Assembly (NCBI GenBank): GCA_964035545.1
Contig: OZ037766.1
Coordinates: 33,395,773-33,459,772 of the forward strand
Direction of reading: 5' to 3'
DNA from: Bugula neritina
Taxonomy: Eukaryota > Bryozoa > Gymnolaemata > Cheilostomatida > Bugulidae
DNA: 64,000 nt
Position 1 is the first letter of the stretch. Each line of letters opens with the position of its first letter. Made by a program: the position numbers and the translations under genes. Positions 35,901-50,400 of the stretch are shown here, piece by piece. The notes under the pieces were generated by a model that ran no database searches, was not told the DNA's origin, and saw only the letters and a list, made by a program, of their open reading frames with translations.

Positions 35901-38767
35901 TGAGCTGTTGACACATATACTAAACTGTTGACACATATACTAGACTGTTGATGTATATACTAAACTGTTGACACATGTATTAAATTGTTGACACATATTA
36001 TACTGAATGGTTGACACATATACTAAACTGTTGACACATATACTGAATAGTTGACACATATACCGAATGGTTGACACATATACTAAACTGTTGACACATA
36101 TACTGAATAGTTGACACATATACCGAATGGTTGACACATATACTAAACTGTTGATGTATATACTAAACTGTTGACACATACACTAAACTGTTGACACATG
36201 TATTAAATTGTTGACACATATTATACTGAATGGTTGACACATATACTAAACTGTTGACACATATACTGAATAGTTGACACATATACCAAATGGTTGACAC
36301 ATATACTAAACTGTTGATGTATATACTAAACTGTTGACACATACACTAAACTGTTGACACATGTATTAAATTGTTGACACATATACTGAATGGTTGACAC
36401 ATATACTAAACTGTTGACACATATACTGAATAGTTGACACATATACCGAATGGTTGACACATACTAAACTGTTGATATATATACTAAACTGTTGACACAT
36501 ACACTAAACTGTTGACACATGCACTAGACTGCTGACACATGTATACACTAGACTGCTGACACATACACTCAACTAGCTGGTGATACATGTAGTCAGTTGT
36601 TGACACAAATATCTAGTTTTTGACACATATACTCAGTTATGACTCAGACTAATACTAACAGTAGACTTGTGAAGAATAAAGTCAACTTCTATGCCGGGAG
36701 CGACGCCAATGCCCAGCTCAGTCACCAGTGGAACTTCTTGTTCCTCATGCAGTGTTACCTGCCAGAGTATAGATGTGCTATTATAATATCATTTCTATAA
36801 GATCACAGTATGTCAGTGCTATTATAGTATATTATGTATATTATAGCACAGTATACCATGCGCTATTATACACACAATAACTTGCTAATATAACTGTAGA
36901 TTCTGCTATATAAATGGACACTCACAGAAAACCCCTCCGAGTCAGAAAAGGGGCCAGTCGTATACTCATTAACATTTGTGTACAACATGAATGTCATTCC
37001 CCCAGTCTTTCCTGCAGAGGTGGCATATAGCGATCCATTTGCATTCACCACAGCGCAGTAACCTAGTGCAGTAACTTAGAGTAGTAACAGAGTAATTTAG
37101 AGTAATAACAGAGTAACTTAGAGTAATAACAGAGTAACTTAGAGTAATAACAGAGTGACTTAGGGTAATAACAGAGTAACTTAGAGTAATAACAGAGTAA
37201 CTTAGAGTAATAACAGAGTGACTTAGGGTAATAACAGAGTAACTTAGAGTAATAACAGAGTAACTTAGAGTAATAACAGAGTGACTTAGGGTAATAACAG
37301 AGTAACTTAGAGTAATAACAGAGTAACTTAGAGTAATAACAGAGTAACTTAGAGTAATAACAGAGTAACTTAGAGTAGTAACAGAGTAACTTAGAGTAGT
37401 AACAGAGTGACTTAGGGTAATAACAGAGTAACTTAGAGTAATAACAGAGTAACTTAGAGTAATAACAGAGTAACTTAGAGTAATAACAGAGTAACTTAGA
37501 GTAATAACAGAGTAACTTAGAGTAATAACAGAGTGACTTAAGGTAGTAACAGAGTAACTTAGAGTGATATAATACCTCCATCTGTTTTGGTCACCAGGAA
37601 CAAGTCGTCACAGTCCCACTCTCTGCTGTACAAGTAACAACTTCTAACAGACTCCTCAAAGGGGTGAGCGCTGTGAGCAAACAGGTTCTCCGTAGCCTCT
37701 GGTCCCAGGTTGGCAAAGGGGCTGTATTCGGGGGAGGACCAGTTGTACCTTCGTTGTGTTAACAGAAGATTTGTATTACATTGGTATATAGTAATATTGT
37801 ATACTAGACAAGGTGTAATAGAGATAGTAATATTGTATACTAGACAAGGTGTAATAGAGATAGTAATATTGTATACTAGACAAGGTGTAATAGAGATAGT
37901 AATATTGTATACTAGACTATAAGATAAATAGTATAAACAAGATGACAAGAACCTACTTATCCAGAGGAGGTGGTAAGGGCTGGTATATGTTGTAAAGATC
38001 TTCCATGATGTCAAACAGACCAAACGAACCAACCTGCTCTGCAGTGTCATACAGAGAGCTGATCTTCCACAGGTTCTTGTTACAGATTGTGATGGAAGGA
38101 AACTACAAGCACCATGTTGATGGAAATTACTCCGTCACACAGGTGTCACAGGTGACACACGTATCACAGTAAAGTAAGACTGAAACAGGTAGAAGTTATG
38201 TACCTGTAGCTCATTGGCTGTCTCTACTCTCACTTTGGTGCTGACAGTCTTCTTGGTGAAGTCGTCCATGAACAGGTAAGTGGCATAGCCCAGGTAGCAG
38301 ACCCATCCAGCTATCAGAATCAGCCAAATAGTTCTGTGTGTAAAATTAGTTTTTAGAGAAACAAGTAAATAAAATAATTTTGGTGACACATAAAATATGT
38401 TTTACTAAATTAGAAGTGTCTTGTGACAATCCTTTATGTTTCTGTCACCTTTCTGTCCTTCTCATCATGTTTTAGTCTTATCATTTTGAGTGATTAGGAC
38501 TTACATCTCTCACATGCAGTTGCCTGATTTCTTATACCCAGGCCATGTGTTTGCTTACATTTTATACAGTAGAGTAATTCTATAGTTTATATAATGCTAT
38601 ATATAAAGTGGTTTTAGTTAAATTCTAAATATAAAATAGAACAAAGTTTCTTACTTTCTAAATATGGAGGTCTTGGTGTGAGTGAGATATCGTATGCCGT
38701 GCATGGATACATCTTCAGTGAAACTGTACCAGTCGTCTGTCAGCGTTTCTTCCTTCACACTCTCCAT
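32992..38767 (-). CDS. DEG/ENaC (ASIC-like) channel subunit, gene D
   Basis: Eleven exons on the minus strand: 38767-38655, 38333-38204, 38102-37957, 37748-37576, 37062-36926, 36758-36660, 34893-34722, 34437-34375, 33875-33738, 33423-33313, 33161-32992; all phases agree; 483 residues. Marks of the family: the gating HG pair at residues 23-24 (VSMHGIRY); first membrane helix about 39-59; FPSITICN after it; the extracellular Cys-rich region (YSACQVECKTAYVINRCGCR; CDCHDACRVSEFSAQLASTK); and the second helix with LGLCVGASILT, where GAS at 439-441 is the selectivity filter. The C-terminus ends in LQLKVAPAEAS. DEG/ENaC channels are trimeric, amiloride-sensitive cation channels, mostly sodium-selective, opened by acid, peptides or force depending on the subtype; the ligand here cannot be told from sequence. 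The gene faces its sister gene E head to head. Confidence 0.93.
33480..33695. repeat. 39-bp minisatellite in gene D intron 9
   Basis: About 5-6 copies with the alternating cores taacatgaaacagtgcaac and ccacatgaaccagtgcagc, each followed by atgaaagagtaggtttata. The alternation makes a 78-bp higher-order unit. Confidence 0.93.
33903..34360. repeat. 5-bp satellite (tatgg/tatag) and flanking 62-bp repeat in gene D intron 8
   Basis: A run of about 30 perfect tatgg units is flanked by tatag variants; right of it a unit of about 62 bp (atataagtatatagtactaa, gtatgtatagtataaagtag) is present three times. Open in several frames, no coding meaning. Confidence 0.93.
34915..35575. repeat. 28-bp minisatellite, gene D intron 6
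   Basis: About 23 copies of a 28-bp unit (gtgagtagctagatgacac, then agttatact). Each unit holds the inverted pair cacagttatactgtg, so each can form a small hairpin. Confidence 0.95.
35593..35894. mobile_element. 302-bp MITE-like element in gene D intron 6
   Basis: Terminal inverted repeats of about 45 bp: left ccccctaaacaaactttgct, right end gcctaggggg with tttgagcaccgtaggccgta on the reverse strand; the shared core is gtaggccgtaa.gtaaaa. Flanked on both sides by ATA, a likely target duplication. It separates two unrelated minisatellites in the same intron. No coding capacity. Confidence 0.8.
35903..36590. repeat. 20-bp minisatellite, gene D intron 6
   Basis: About 33 copies of ttgacacatatactaaactg with variants (gaatgg, gaatag, gatgtat). 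A run of about eight units with the same variant order recurs, starting near 35930, 36140 and 36310, showing duplication of multi-unit blocks. Confidence 0.95.
37065..37565. repeat. 21-bp minisatellite, gene D intron 4
   Basis: About 24 copies of a 21-bp unit (gagtaacttagagtaataac + a) with a sporadic gagtgacttagggta variant. Nearly fills the intron (37063-37575). Confidence 0.96.
37785..37920. repeat. 36-bp minisatellite, gene D intron 3
   Basis: Four nearly perfect copies of a 36-bp unit (gtaatattgtatactagaca + aggtgtaatagagata). Confidence 0.94.
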
Positions 38768-39204
38768 TATCATATATTATATTTCAGCTGCAGTCTGCAC
38801 TCTTTATCTAGACTTCCTGCTGCCTGAAACTGGCAGCAAATGAAGACGAGTTTCACGAGAGGTTTTGCCGTAACTAAATTGATTTTTTAAGAACTTACAG
38901 TGGCTTAAAATAGCCTTTAATCACCACTGCTTTCAAGAGCTAAATGCAATAACACCAATACAATTCTAACATATTATATAGCCTATTACATATAGGTACT
39001 TTGTGCTCCATTCATATCTGATAGATAATTGTTTGTATCTTTCTGTCTATTAACTCTGGACTGATATTAATATAACAAAACAGTAGGTGGTTATTCGGTT
39101 TCTATTTCATATCCTAACAAACCTATTGCTTCTTTATGAACTGCTTAAACTACTCAGATCAAGAATTATCAATCTATTAAATAGCATACACTGCTATGAG
39201 GCCA

Positions 39205-39530
39205 TCATATAACTAGCACAAGCTGTGACATCACCATATATCTAGCACCTGCTGTGACATCACCATATAACTAGCACAAGCTGTGACATCACCATATAGC
39301 TAGCACAAGCTGTGGCATCACCATATAGCTAGCACAAGCTGTGGCATCACCATATAGCTAGCACAAGCTGTGACATCACCATATATCTAGCATCTGCTGT
39401 GACATCACTATATAGCTAGCACCAGCTGTGGCATCACCATATAGCTAGCACCTGCTGTGATATCACCATATAGCTAGCACCAGCTGTGACACCATCATAT
39501 AGCTAGCACCTGCTGTGGCATTATCATTTT
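39205..39530. repeat. ~28-bp minisatellite between the channel genes
   Basis: About 12 copies with the core agctgtgacatcaccatata and then gctagcacc/a, with variants (tctagca, ggcatca). Confidence 0.93.
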
Positions 39531-39984
39531 AGGGAACATTTGTTTACAGCATAGAAGACAGCATAATGCTAAAGTCTCTCCTCTAACTTTCTTACAGTAA
39601 AACACCCAATCCTATGAATATTGATTCTCTATCCCAATCCTATGAATATTGATGTAAAAACATGCAAATCTCTCTCATAAGCTATCTAAATAAGCAAGGC
39701 ACGTCAGCCCGGCTTAGTTACCAAGTTGTTTGTATTGGTTACGGCAAGCATCAAACTCAATATTGAATATGACTGCAAACTTCACTGCAATCAAAGCAGA
39801 GACAGCCTTATTTACCTTCAAGCTTCCTTTTACTTTATTTTTGCGAGATGAATTAATTAAATATTAAAGCAAAGATATTGATTATTTCTGAGGTTTGTAA
39901 GTCTCTGGGATTATGGAGAATGGCGTTACAAATATTATGTTTATTGAATATTCACAAGAATTCACCAGAAGCATTGGCTATTTA

Positions 39985-40363
<379 letters not shown>

Positions 40364-41491
40364 TGACTTTTTTATGCTAAACAGATATAATATAATTGCG
40401 ATGCTTGAAATAAGTACAATATAAAATATTGCACATACAATTTTAAAATTGCAACTTTTTTGAACGGATAAAACATGTAAGCGCAACTAGGAGAAAGAAT
40501 TATGATGGAGTCAGATGGTGATACAGAATTATTGTATAAACTGTGCAAATTGTAAACAGGTATGTGTAAACTGTATTCTAAAGCTATCAGAAATACTTGA
40601 ACTATTTAAATAATGAAGATATTTCCGGAAATGCTATTTACAAAAAAGCTTCTACATGTATGACTTGGAATTTGTTTCCCAACTTTACTTAGGGTATACA
40701 AACCATTTTGGAAGTCATAAAATACCATTTCTTTTTTATATTTCTTTAATCACCAAATACAACTCATGATTTCACTCTTTGCATAATTATTTTATTGGTG
40801 ATCAATAAGTTACTATCCTAGCAGACATACGAACATACTGCAATATTGTATGTAAAACACAGCGTCATCTTATGGGTAAAATAACTTCACTATAACATCT
40901 CCTTGCATGGCTAAAGCAATGCTTTGGTTTATAAATATTCCACAGGCAGGTAATAAGTTATTACCTATAATAATTGAGTTAAACTTAGACTTATTTGTTG
41001 AAGCAAATCAACAGGATCTTGATTTTCATACCCATTCATATGGAGTGTCCATATCAATATAATCATACTCAATGTCACTCTAAAATATGCAAAGTGTGTT
41101 TACTGTAAGTTAGAGATGCGTCACTCATACACCACACAGTCTTTATGTGGGATCAACTACTACCTGTTATTTATCTCTAATGTATTGTATTTACCTCTAA
41201 TGTATTGTATTTATATCTAATGTATTGTAAAGAACAAATCAATGCTATCTTGAGGAATTTGTTTGCGTTCAGGTGGGAATGAAAGATAATACAACTATAA
41301 GGCAAGAATAAAAAGCACTGGTTATTAGGCAGTTTGGTCAAAAGCTAATTATTGATATTCAATATTGCTGCAGTTGAAAAAGAATATTTAAACTGCATAA
41401 TATAAATGCCATTACATTACACCCTGTTTACACACATGTTAAATGAGAAGCTGATGAGAACTGAGCTTTCAAGCTGTAAGCAGAGATTAAG

Positions 41492-44400
41492 ATGGTGGAG
41501 GGAAAGCAAACAGCTGACAGCAACTCTCTCTGGGAGGACTGGTGTGACTTCACTCAGGACAGTTCTATGCATGGAGTGAGATACGTGTATAACAGGGGGA
41601 GCTCTGTACCGAGGAGGTTGGACTGTGAACTGCTTCCTACATTCACTGTTCTAATTTATGTTATTCATATAATGCTATGTTATATAACGTTATATATAAG
41701 CATAATATTTATACAGTAGTTTAACTTTTCTGTTTGTCATTTACATAATACAACCTATAACAACGTTGTTGATCAACTTAATTACTAAAAGTGTTTAGCT
41801 AGATATATATATGTACATAGCTTTGGTAACTTTTTAAAAGGGATTTCTTGAGATAAAACTTGCATTGTCACATCGTGAGTAATATCTCAGTCTAGGAGAA
41901 TATTTTATGATAGGATTGTGTGGTTACTGCTGATGTTGGGGAGTCTATGTTACTTCAGTTATGCTGCATACCTCTTCATGGATGTCTACGTTAACAAGGG
42001 AGTCAAGACTAAAATATCTGTTGAGACTGCTGACCAGCTGGAGGTGAGTGATGCTATGTGATAGAATGCTAATTACTACAGTATATATGATATGCACTAA
42101 TATATTACATATGTAGTATAACATATACTAATAGAATATTAATATATGTTATACTGTAGTTCCCCTCCATCACTGTGTGTAATAAAAACATGTGGAAGAT
42201 AAGTAGTCTAGAAAAAGCTGCCATAGAGTCAGGATCTGATGGAGTATATGAAGTCATGGAATGGCTGTACAATGATGACATTGACCTTCCTCCTGATGTA
42301 GAGTAGTAAGTGCTTACTGTAATACTACACTACATATACAGTATATACTAATGCTACACTACATATACAGTATATACTAATACTACACTACATATATAGT
42401 ATATACTAGTACTATAGCTACATATATAGTATACACTAATATTATACTACATATAATTTGTGTATTTTTAGTTTTGACTGGAAAGCAGATAAATTTGATT
42501 TATTTAGAAACTTGACAGCAGAAGAAGTATCAAACTTCTTCAAAGATGCTGCTCACCCGTTGAGTGAGCTCGTCTCTAGTTGCAGGCTCCACGGGAAAGC
42601 AGTTGACTGTACCGACATCTTTCACACTGTCAAAACAGAAGCTGGTAAAATTTCCATACACCTCATATACTGACACCTAATATATTGACACCTAATATAT
42701 TGACACATATTATACTGACACCTCATATACCGACACCTCATATACCGACACCTCATATACTGACACCTCATATACTGACACCTCATATACTGACACCTCA
42801 TATACTGACACCTCATATACTGACACATAATATACTGACACATAATATACTGACAGATAATATACTGACACATATTATACTGACACATAATATACTGATA
42901 CCTCATATACTGACATCTCATATACTATCACCTCATATACTGACACTTAAGATACTGACACTTTAGCTACTGACACCTCATACACTGACACCTTATATAC
43001 TGACACCTCATATACTGACACCTTAATTACTTGATTTTCTGTTTCTTATATAGGATACTGTGCGCAGTTCAACTCTAATGGCACCCAAAATGCTTCTTCT
43101 GCTGGAAAGACGAGTGGATTAAGATTCTTTTCATATGTTAATGCAGAAGAATATACAACTGGCCCGTTTTCTTTATCTGAAGGAATATCTGTGAGTCTCT
43201 CCGTAATATCTCTATAGTATTACAGTATATATCTCTATAGTATTACAGTATATATCTCTATAGTATTACAGTATATATCTCTATAGTACTACAGTATATA
43301 TCTCTATAGTATTACAGTATATATCTCTATAGTACTACAGTATATATCTCTATAGTATTACAGTATATATCTCTATAGTATTACAGTATATATCTCTATA
43401 GTACTACAGTATATATCTCTATAGTATTACAGTATATATCTCTATAGTACTACAGTATATATCTCTATAGTATTACAGTATATATCTCTATAGTATTACA
43501 GTACATATCTCTATAGTATTACAGTATATATCTCTATAGTATTACAGTATATATCTCTATAGTACTACAGTATATATCTCTATAGTACTACAGTATATAT
43601 CTCTATAGTATTACAGTATATATCTCTATAGTACTACAGTATATATCTCTATAGTACTACAGTATATATCTCTATAGTATTACAGTATATATCTCTATAG
43701 TACTACAGTATATATCTCTATAGTATTACAGTATATATCTCTATAGTATTACAGTATATATCTCTATAGTACTACAGTATATATCTCTATAGTATTACAG
43801 TATATATCTCTATAGTACTACAGTATATATCTCTATAGTACTACAGTATATATCTCTATAGTACTACAGTATATATCTCTATAGTATTACAGTATATATC
43901 TCTATAGTACTACAGTATATATCTCTATAGTACTACAGTATATATCTCTATAGTACTACAGTATATATCTCTATAGTACTACAGTATATATCTCTATAGT
44001 ACTACAGTATATATCTCTATAGTATTACAGTATATATCTCTATAGTACTACAGTATATATCTCTATAGTATTACAGTATATATCTCTATAGTATTACAGT
44101 ATATATCTCTATAGTATTACAGTATATATCTCTATAGTATTACAGTATATATCTCTATAGTATTACAGTATATATCTCTATAGTATTACAGTATATATCT
44201 CTATAGTACTACAGTATATATCTCTATAGTACTACAGTATATATCTCTATAGTATTACAGTATATATCTCTATAGTATTACAGTATATATCTCTATAGTA
44301 TTACAGTATATATCTCTATAGTATTACAGTATATATCTCTATAGTACTACAGTATATATCTCTATAGTATTACAGTATATATCTCTATAGTATTACAGTA

Positions 44401-47400
44401 TATATCTCTATAGTATTACAGTATATATCTCTATAGTACTACAGTATATATCTCTATAGTATTACAGTATATATCTCTATAGTATTACAGTATATATCTC
44501 TATAGTATTACAGTATATATCTCTATAGTATTACAGTATATATCTCTATAGTATTACAGTATATATCTCTATAGTACTACAGTATATATCTCTATAGTAT
44601 TACAGTATATATCTCTATAGTATTACAGTATATATCTCTATAGTATTACAGTATATATCTCTATAGTATTACAGTATATATCTCTATAGTATTACAGTAT
44701 ATATCTCTATAGTACTACAGTATATATCTCTATAGTATTACAGTATATATCTCTATAGTATTACAGTATATATCTCTATAGTACTACAGTATATATCTCT
44801 ATAGTAATTATCTAGTAGTATATATCTCTATAGTATTACAGTATATATCTCTATAGTATTACAGTATATATCTCTATAGTATTACAGTATATATCTCTAT
44901 AGTACTACAGTATATATCTCTATAGTACTACAGTATATATCTCTATAGTATTACAGTATATATCTCTATAGTATTACAGTATATATCTCTATAGTATTAC
45001 AGTATATATCTCTATAGTATTACAGTATATATCTCTATAGTACTACAGTATATATCTCTATAGTATTACAGTATATATCTCTATAGTATTACAGTATATA
45101 TCTCTATAGTATTACAGTATATATCTCTATAGTATTACAGTATATATCTCTATAGTATTACAGTATATATCTCTATAGTATTACAGTATATATCTCTATA
45201 GTATTACAGTATATATCTCTATAGTATTACAGTATATATCTCTATAGTATTACAGTATATATCTCTATAGTACTACAGTATATATCTCTATAGTACTACA
45301 GTATATATCTCTATAGTACTACAGTATATATCTCTATAGTACTACAGTATATATCTCTATAGTATTACAGTATATATCTCTATAGTATTACAGTATATAT
45401 CTCTATAGTACTACAGTATATATCTCTATAGTATTACAGTATATATCTCTATAGTACTACAGTATATATCTCTATAGTATTACAGTATATATCTCTATAG
45501 TACTACAGTATATATCTCTATAGTACTACAGTATATATCTCTATAGTATTACAGTATATATCTCTATAGTATTACAGTATATATCTCTATAGTACTACAG
45601 TATATATCTCTATAGTATTACAGTATATATCTCTATAGTACTACAGTATATATCTCTATAGTATTACAGTATATATCTCTATAGTATTACAGTATATATC
45701 TCTATAGTACTACAGTATATCTCTCTATAGTATTACAGTATATATCTCTATAGTATTACAGTATATATCTCTATAGTACTACAGTATATATCTCTATAGT
45801 ACTACAGTATATATCTCTATAGTATTACAGTATATATCTCTATAGTATTACAGTATATATCTCTATAGTATTACAGTATATATCTCTATAGTATTACAGT
45901 ATATATCTCTATAGTATTACAGTATATATCTCTATAGTATTACAGTATATATCTCTATAGTATTACAGTATATATCTCTATAGTATTACAGTATATATCT
46001 CTATAGTACTACAGTATATATCTCTATAGTATTACAGTATATATCTCTATAGTACTACAGTATATATCTCTATAGTATTACAGTATATATCTCTATAGTA
46101 CTACAGTATATATCTCTATAGTATTACAGTATATATCTCTATAGTATTACAGTATATATCTCTATAGTATTACAGTATATATCTCTATAGTATTACAGTA
46201 TATATCTCTATAGTATTACAGTATATATCTCTATAGTATTACAGTATATATCTCTATAAGTACTACAGTATATATCTCTATAGTATTACAGTATATATCT
46301 CTATAGTATTACAGTATATATCTCTATAGTATTACAGTATATATCTCTATAGTACTACAGTATATATCTCTATAGTACTACAGTATATATCTCTATAGTA
46401 TTACAGTATATATCTCTATAGTATTACAGTATATATCTCTATAGTATTACAGTATATATCTCTATAGTACTACAGTATATATCTCTATAGTACTACAGTA
46501 TATATCTCTATAGTATTACAGTATATATCTCTATAGTACTACAGTATATATCTCTATAGTACTACAGTATATATCTCTATAGTATTACAGTATATATCTC
46601 TATAGTACTACAGTATATATCTCTATAGTACTACAGTATATATCTCTATAGTATTACAGTATATATCTCTATAGTATTACAGTATATATCTCTATAGTAT
46701 TACAGTATATATCTCTATAGTATTACAGTATATATCTCTATAGTACTACAGTATATATCTCTATAGTATTACAGTATATATCTCTATAGTACTACAGTAT
46801 ATATCTCTATAGTATTACAGTATATATCTCTATAGTATTACAGTATATATCTCTATAGTACTACAGTATATATCTCTATAGTATTACAGTATATATCTCT
46901 ATAGTATTACAGTATATATCTCTATAGTATTACAGTATATATCTCTATAGTATTACAGTATATATCTCTATAGTACTACAGTATATATCTCTATAGTACT
47001 ACAGTATATATCTCTATAGTATTACAGTATATATCTCTATAGTATTACAGTATATATCTCTATAGTATTACAGTATATATCTCTATAGTACTACAGTATA
47101 TATCTCTATAATATTACAGTATATATCTCTATAGTACTACAGTATATATCTCTATAGTATTACAGTATATATCTCTATAGTATTACAGTATATATCTCTA
47201 TAGTACTACAGTATATATCTCTATAGTATTACAGTATATATCTCTATAGTATTACAGTATATATCTCTATAGTATTACAGTATATATCTCTATAGTATTA
47301 CAGTATATATCTCTATAGTATTACAGTATATATCTCTATAGTATTACAGTATATATCTCTATAGTACTACAGTATATATCTCTATAGTATTACAGTATAT

Positions 47401-50400
47401 ATCTCTATAGTATTACAGTATATATCTCTATAGTATTACAGTATATATCTCTATAGTATTACAGTATACATCTCTATAGTATTACAGTATATATCTCTAT
47501 AGTACTACAGTATATATCTCTATAGTACTACAGTATATATCTCTATAGTATTACAGTATATATCTCTATAGTATTACAGTATATATCTCTATAGTATTAC
47601 AGTATATATCTCTATAGTACTACAGTATATATCTCTATAGTACTACAGTATATATCTCTATAGTATTACAGTATATATCTCTATAGTACTACAGTATATA
47701 TCTCTATAGTACTACAGTATATATCTCTATAGTATTACAGTATATATCTCTATAGTATTACAGTATATATCTCTATAGTATTACAGTATATATCTCTATA
47801 GTATTACAGTATATATCTCTATAGTACTACAGTATATATCTCTATAGTACTACAGTATATATCTCTATAGTATTACAGTATATATCTCTATAGTATTACA
47901 GTATATATCTCTATAGTATTACAGTATATATCTCTATAGTATTACAGTATATATCTCTATAGTACTACAGTATATATCTCTATAGTACTACAGTATATAT
48001 CTCTATAGTATTACAGTATATATCTCTATAGTATTACAGTATATATCTCTATAGTATTACAGTATATATCTCTATAGTATTACAGTATATATCTCTATAG
48101 TATTACAGTATATATCTCTATAGTATTACAGTATATATCTCTATAGTATTACAGTATATATCTCTATAGTACTACAGTATATATCTCTATAGTATTACAG
48201 TATATATCTCTATAGTACTACAGTATATATCTCTATAGTATTACAGTATATATCTCTATAGTATTACAGTATATATCTCTATAGTACTACAGTATATATC
48301 TCTATAGTACTACAGTATATATCTCTATAGTATTACAGTATATATCTCTATAGTATTACAGTATATATCTCTATAGTATTACAGTATATATCTCTATAGT
48401 ATTACAGTATATATCTCTATAGTATTACAGTATATATCTCTATAGTATTACAGTATATATCTCTATAGTATTACAGTATATATCTCTATAGTATTACAGT
48501 ATATATCTCTATAGTACTACAGTATATATCTCTATAGTACTACAGTATATATCTCTATAGTATTACAGTATATATCTCTATAGTATTACAGTATATATCT
48601 CTATAGTATTACAGTATATATCTCTATAGTATTACAGTATATATCTCTATAGTACTACAGTATATATCTCTATAGTATTACAGTATATATCTCTATAGTA
48701 TTACAGTATATATCTCTATAGTATTACAGTATATATCTCTATAGTATTACAGTATATATCTCTATAGTACTACAGTATATATCTCTATAGTACTACAGTA
48801 TATATCTCTATAGTATTACAGTATATATCTCTATAGTATTACAGTATATATCTCTATAGTACTACAGTATATATCTCTATAGTATTACAGTATATATCTC
48901 TATAGTATTACAGTATATATCTCTATAGTATTACAGTATATATCTCTATAGTATTACAGTATATATCTCTATAGTATTACAGTATATATCTCTATAGTAT
49001 TACAGTATATATCTCTATAGTATTACAGTATATATCTCTATAGTATTACAGTATATATCTCTATAGTATTACAGTATATATCTCTATAGTATTACAGTAT
49101 ATATCTCTATAGTATTACAGTATATATCTCTATAGTATTACAGTATATATCTCTATAGTATTACAGTATATATCTCTATAGTATTACAGTATATATCTCT
49201 ATAGTATTACAGTATATATCTCTATAGTACTACAGTATATATCTCTATAGTACTACAGTATATATCTCTATAGTATTACAGTATATATCTCTATAGTATT
49301 ACAGTATATATCTCTATAGTATTACAGTATATATCTCTATAGTATTACAGTATATATCTCTATAGTATTACAGTATATATCTCTATAGTACTACAGTATA
49401 TATCTCTATAGTATTACAGTATATATCTCTATAGTATTACAGTATATATCTCTATAGTACTACAGTATATATCTCTATAGTATTACAGTATATATCTCTA
49501 TAGTACTACAGTATATATCTCTATAGTATTACAGTATATATCTCTATAGTATTACAGTATATATCTCTATAGTATTACAGTATATATCTCTATAGTATTA
49601 CAGTATATATCTCTATAGTATTACAGTATATATCTCTATAGTACTACAGTATATATCTCTATAGTATTACAGTATATATCTCTATAGTACTACAGTATAT
49701 ATCTCTATAGTATTACAGTATATATCTCTATAGTACTACAGTATATATCTCTATAGTATTACAGTATATATCTCTATAGTATTACAGTATATATCTCTAT
49801 AGTATTACAGTATATATCTCTATAGTACTACAGTATATATCTCTATAGTATTACAGTATATATCTCTATAGTATTACAGTATATATCTCTATAGTATTAC
49901 AGTATATATCTCTATAGTACTACAGTATATATCTCTATAGTATTACAGTANNNNNNNNNNNNNNNNNNNNNNNNNNNNNNNNNNNNNNNNNNNNNNNNNN
50001 NNNNNNNNNNNNNNNNNNNNNNNNNNNNNNNNNNNNNNNNNNNNNNNNNNNNNNNNNNNNNNNNNNNNNNNNNNNNNNNNNNNNNNNNNNNNNNNNNNNN
50101 NNNNNNNNNNNNNNNNNNNNNNNNNNNNNNNNNNNNNNNNNNNNNNNNNNTATACTGTAGTACTACAGTATATATCTCTATAGTATTACAGTATATATCT
50201 CTATAGTATTACAGTATATATCTCTATAGTATTACAGTATATATCTCTATAGTATTACAGTATATATCTCTATAGTACTTACAGTATATATCTCTATAGT
50301 ATTACAGTATATATCTCTATAGTATTACAGTATATATCTCTATAGTATTACAGTATATATCTCTATAGTATTACAGTATATATCTCTATAGTACTACAGT

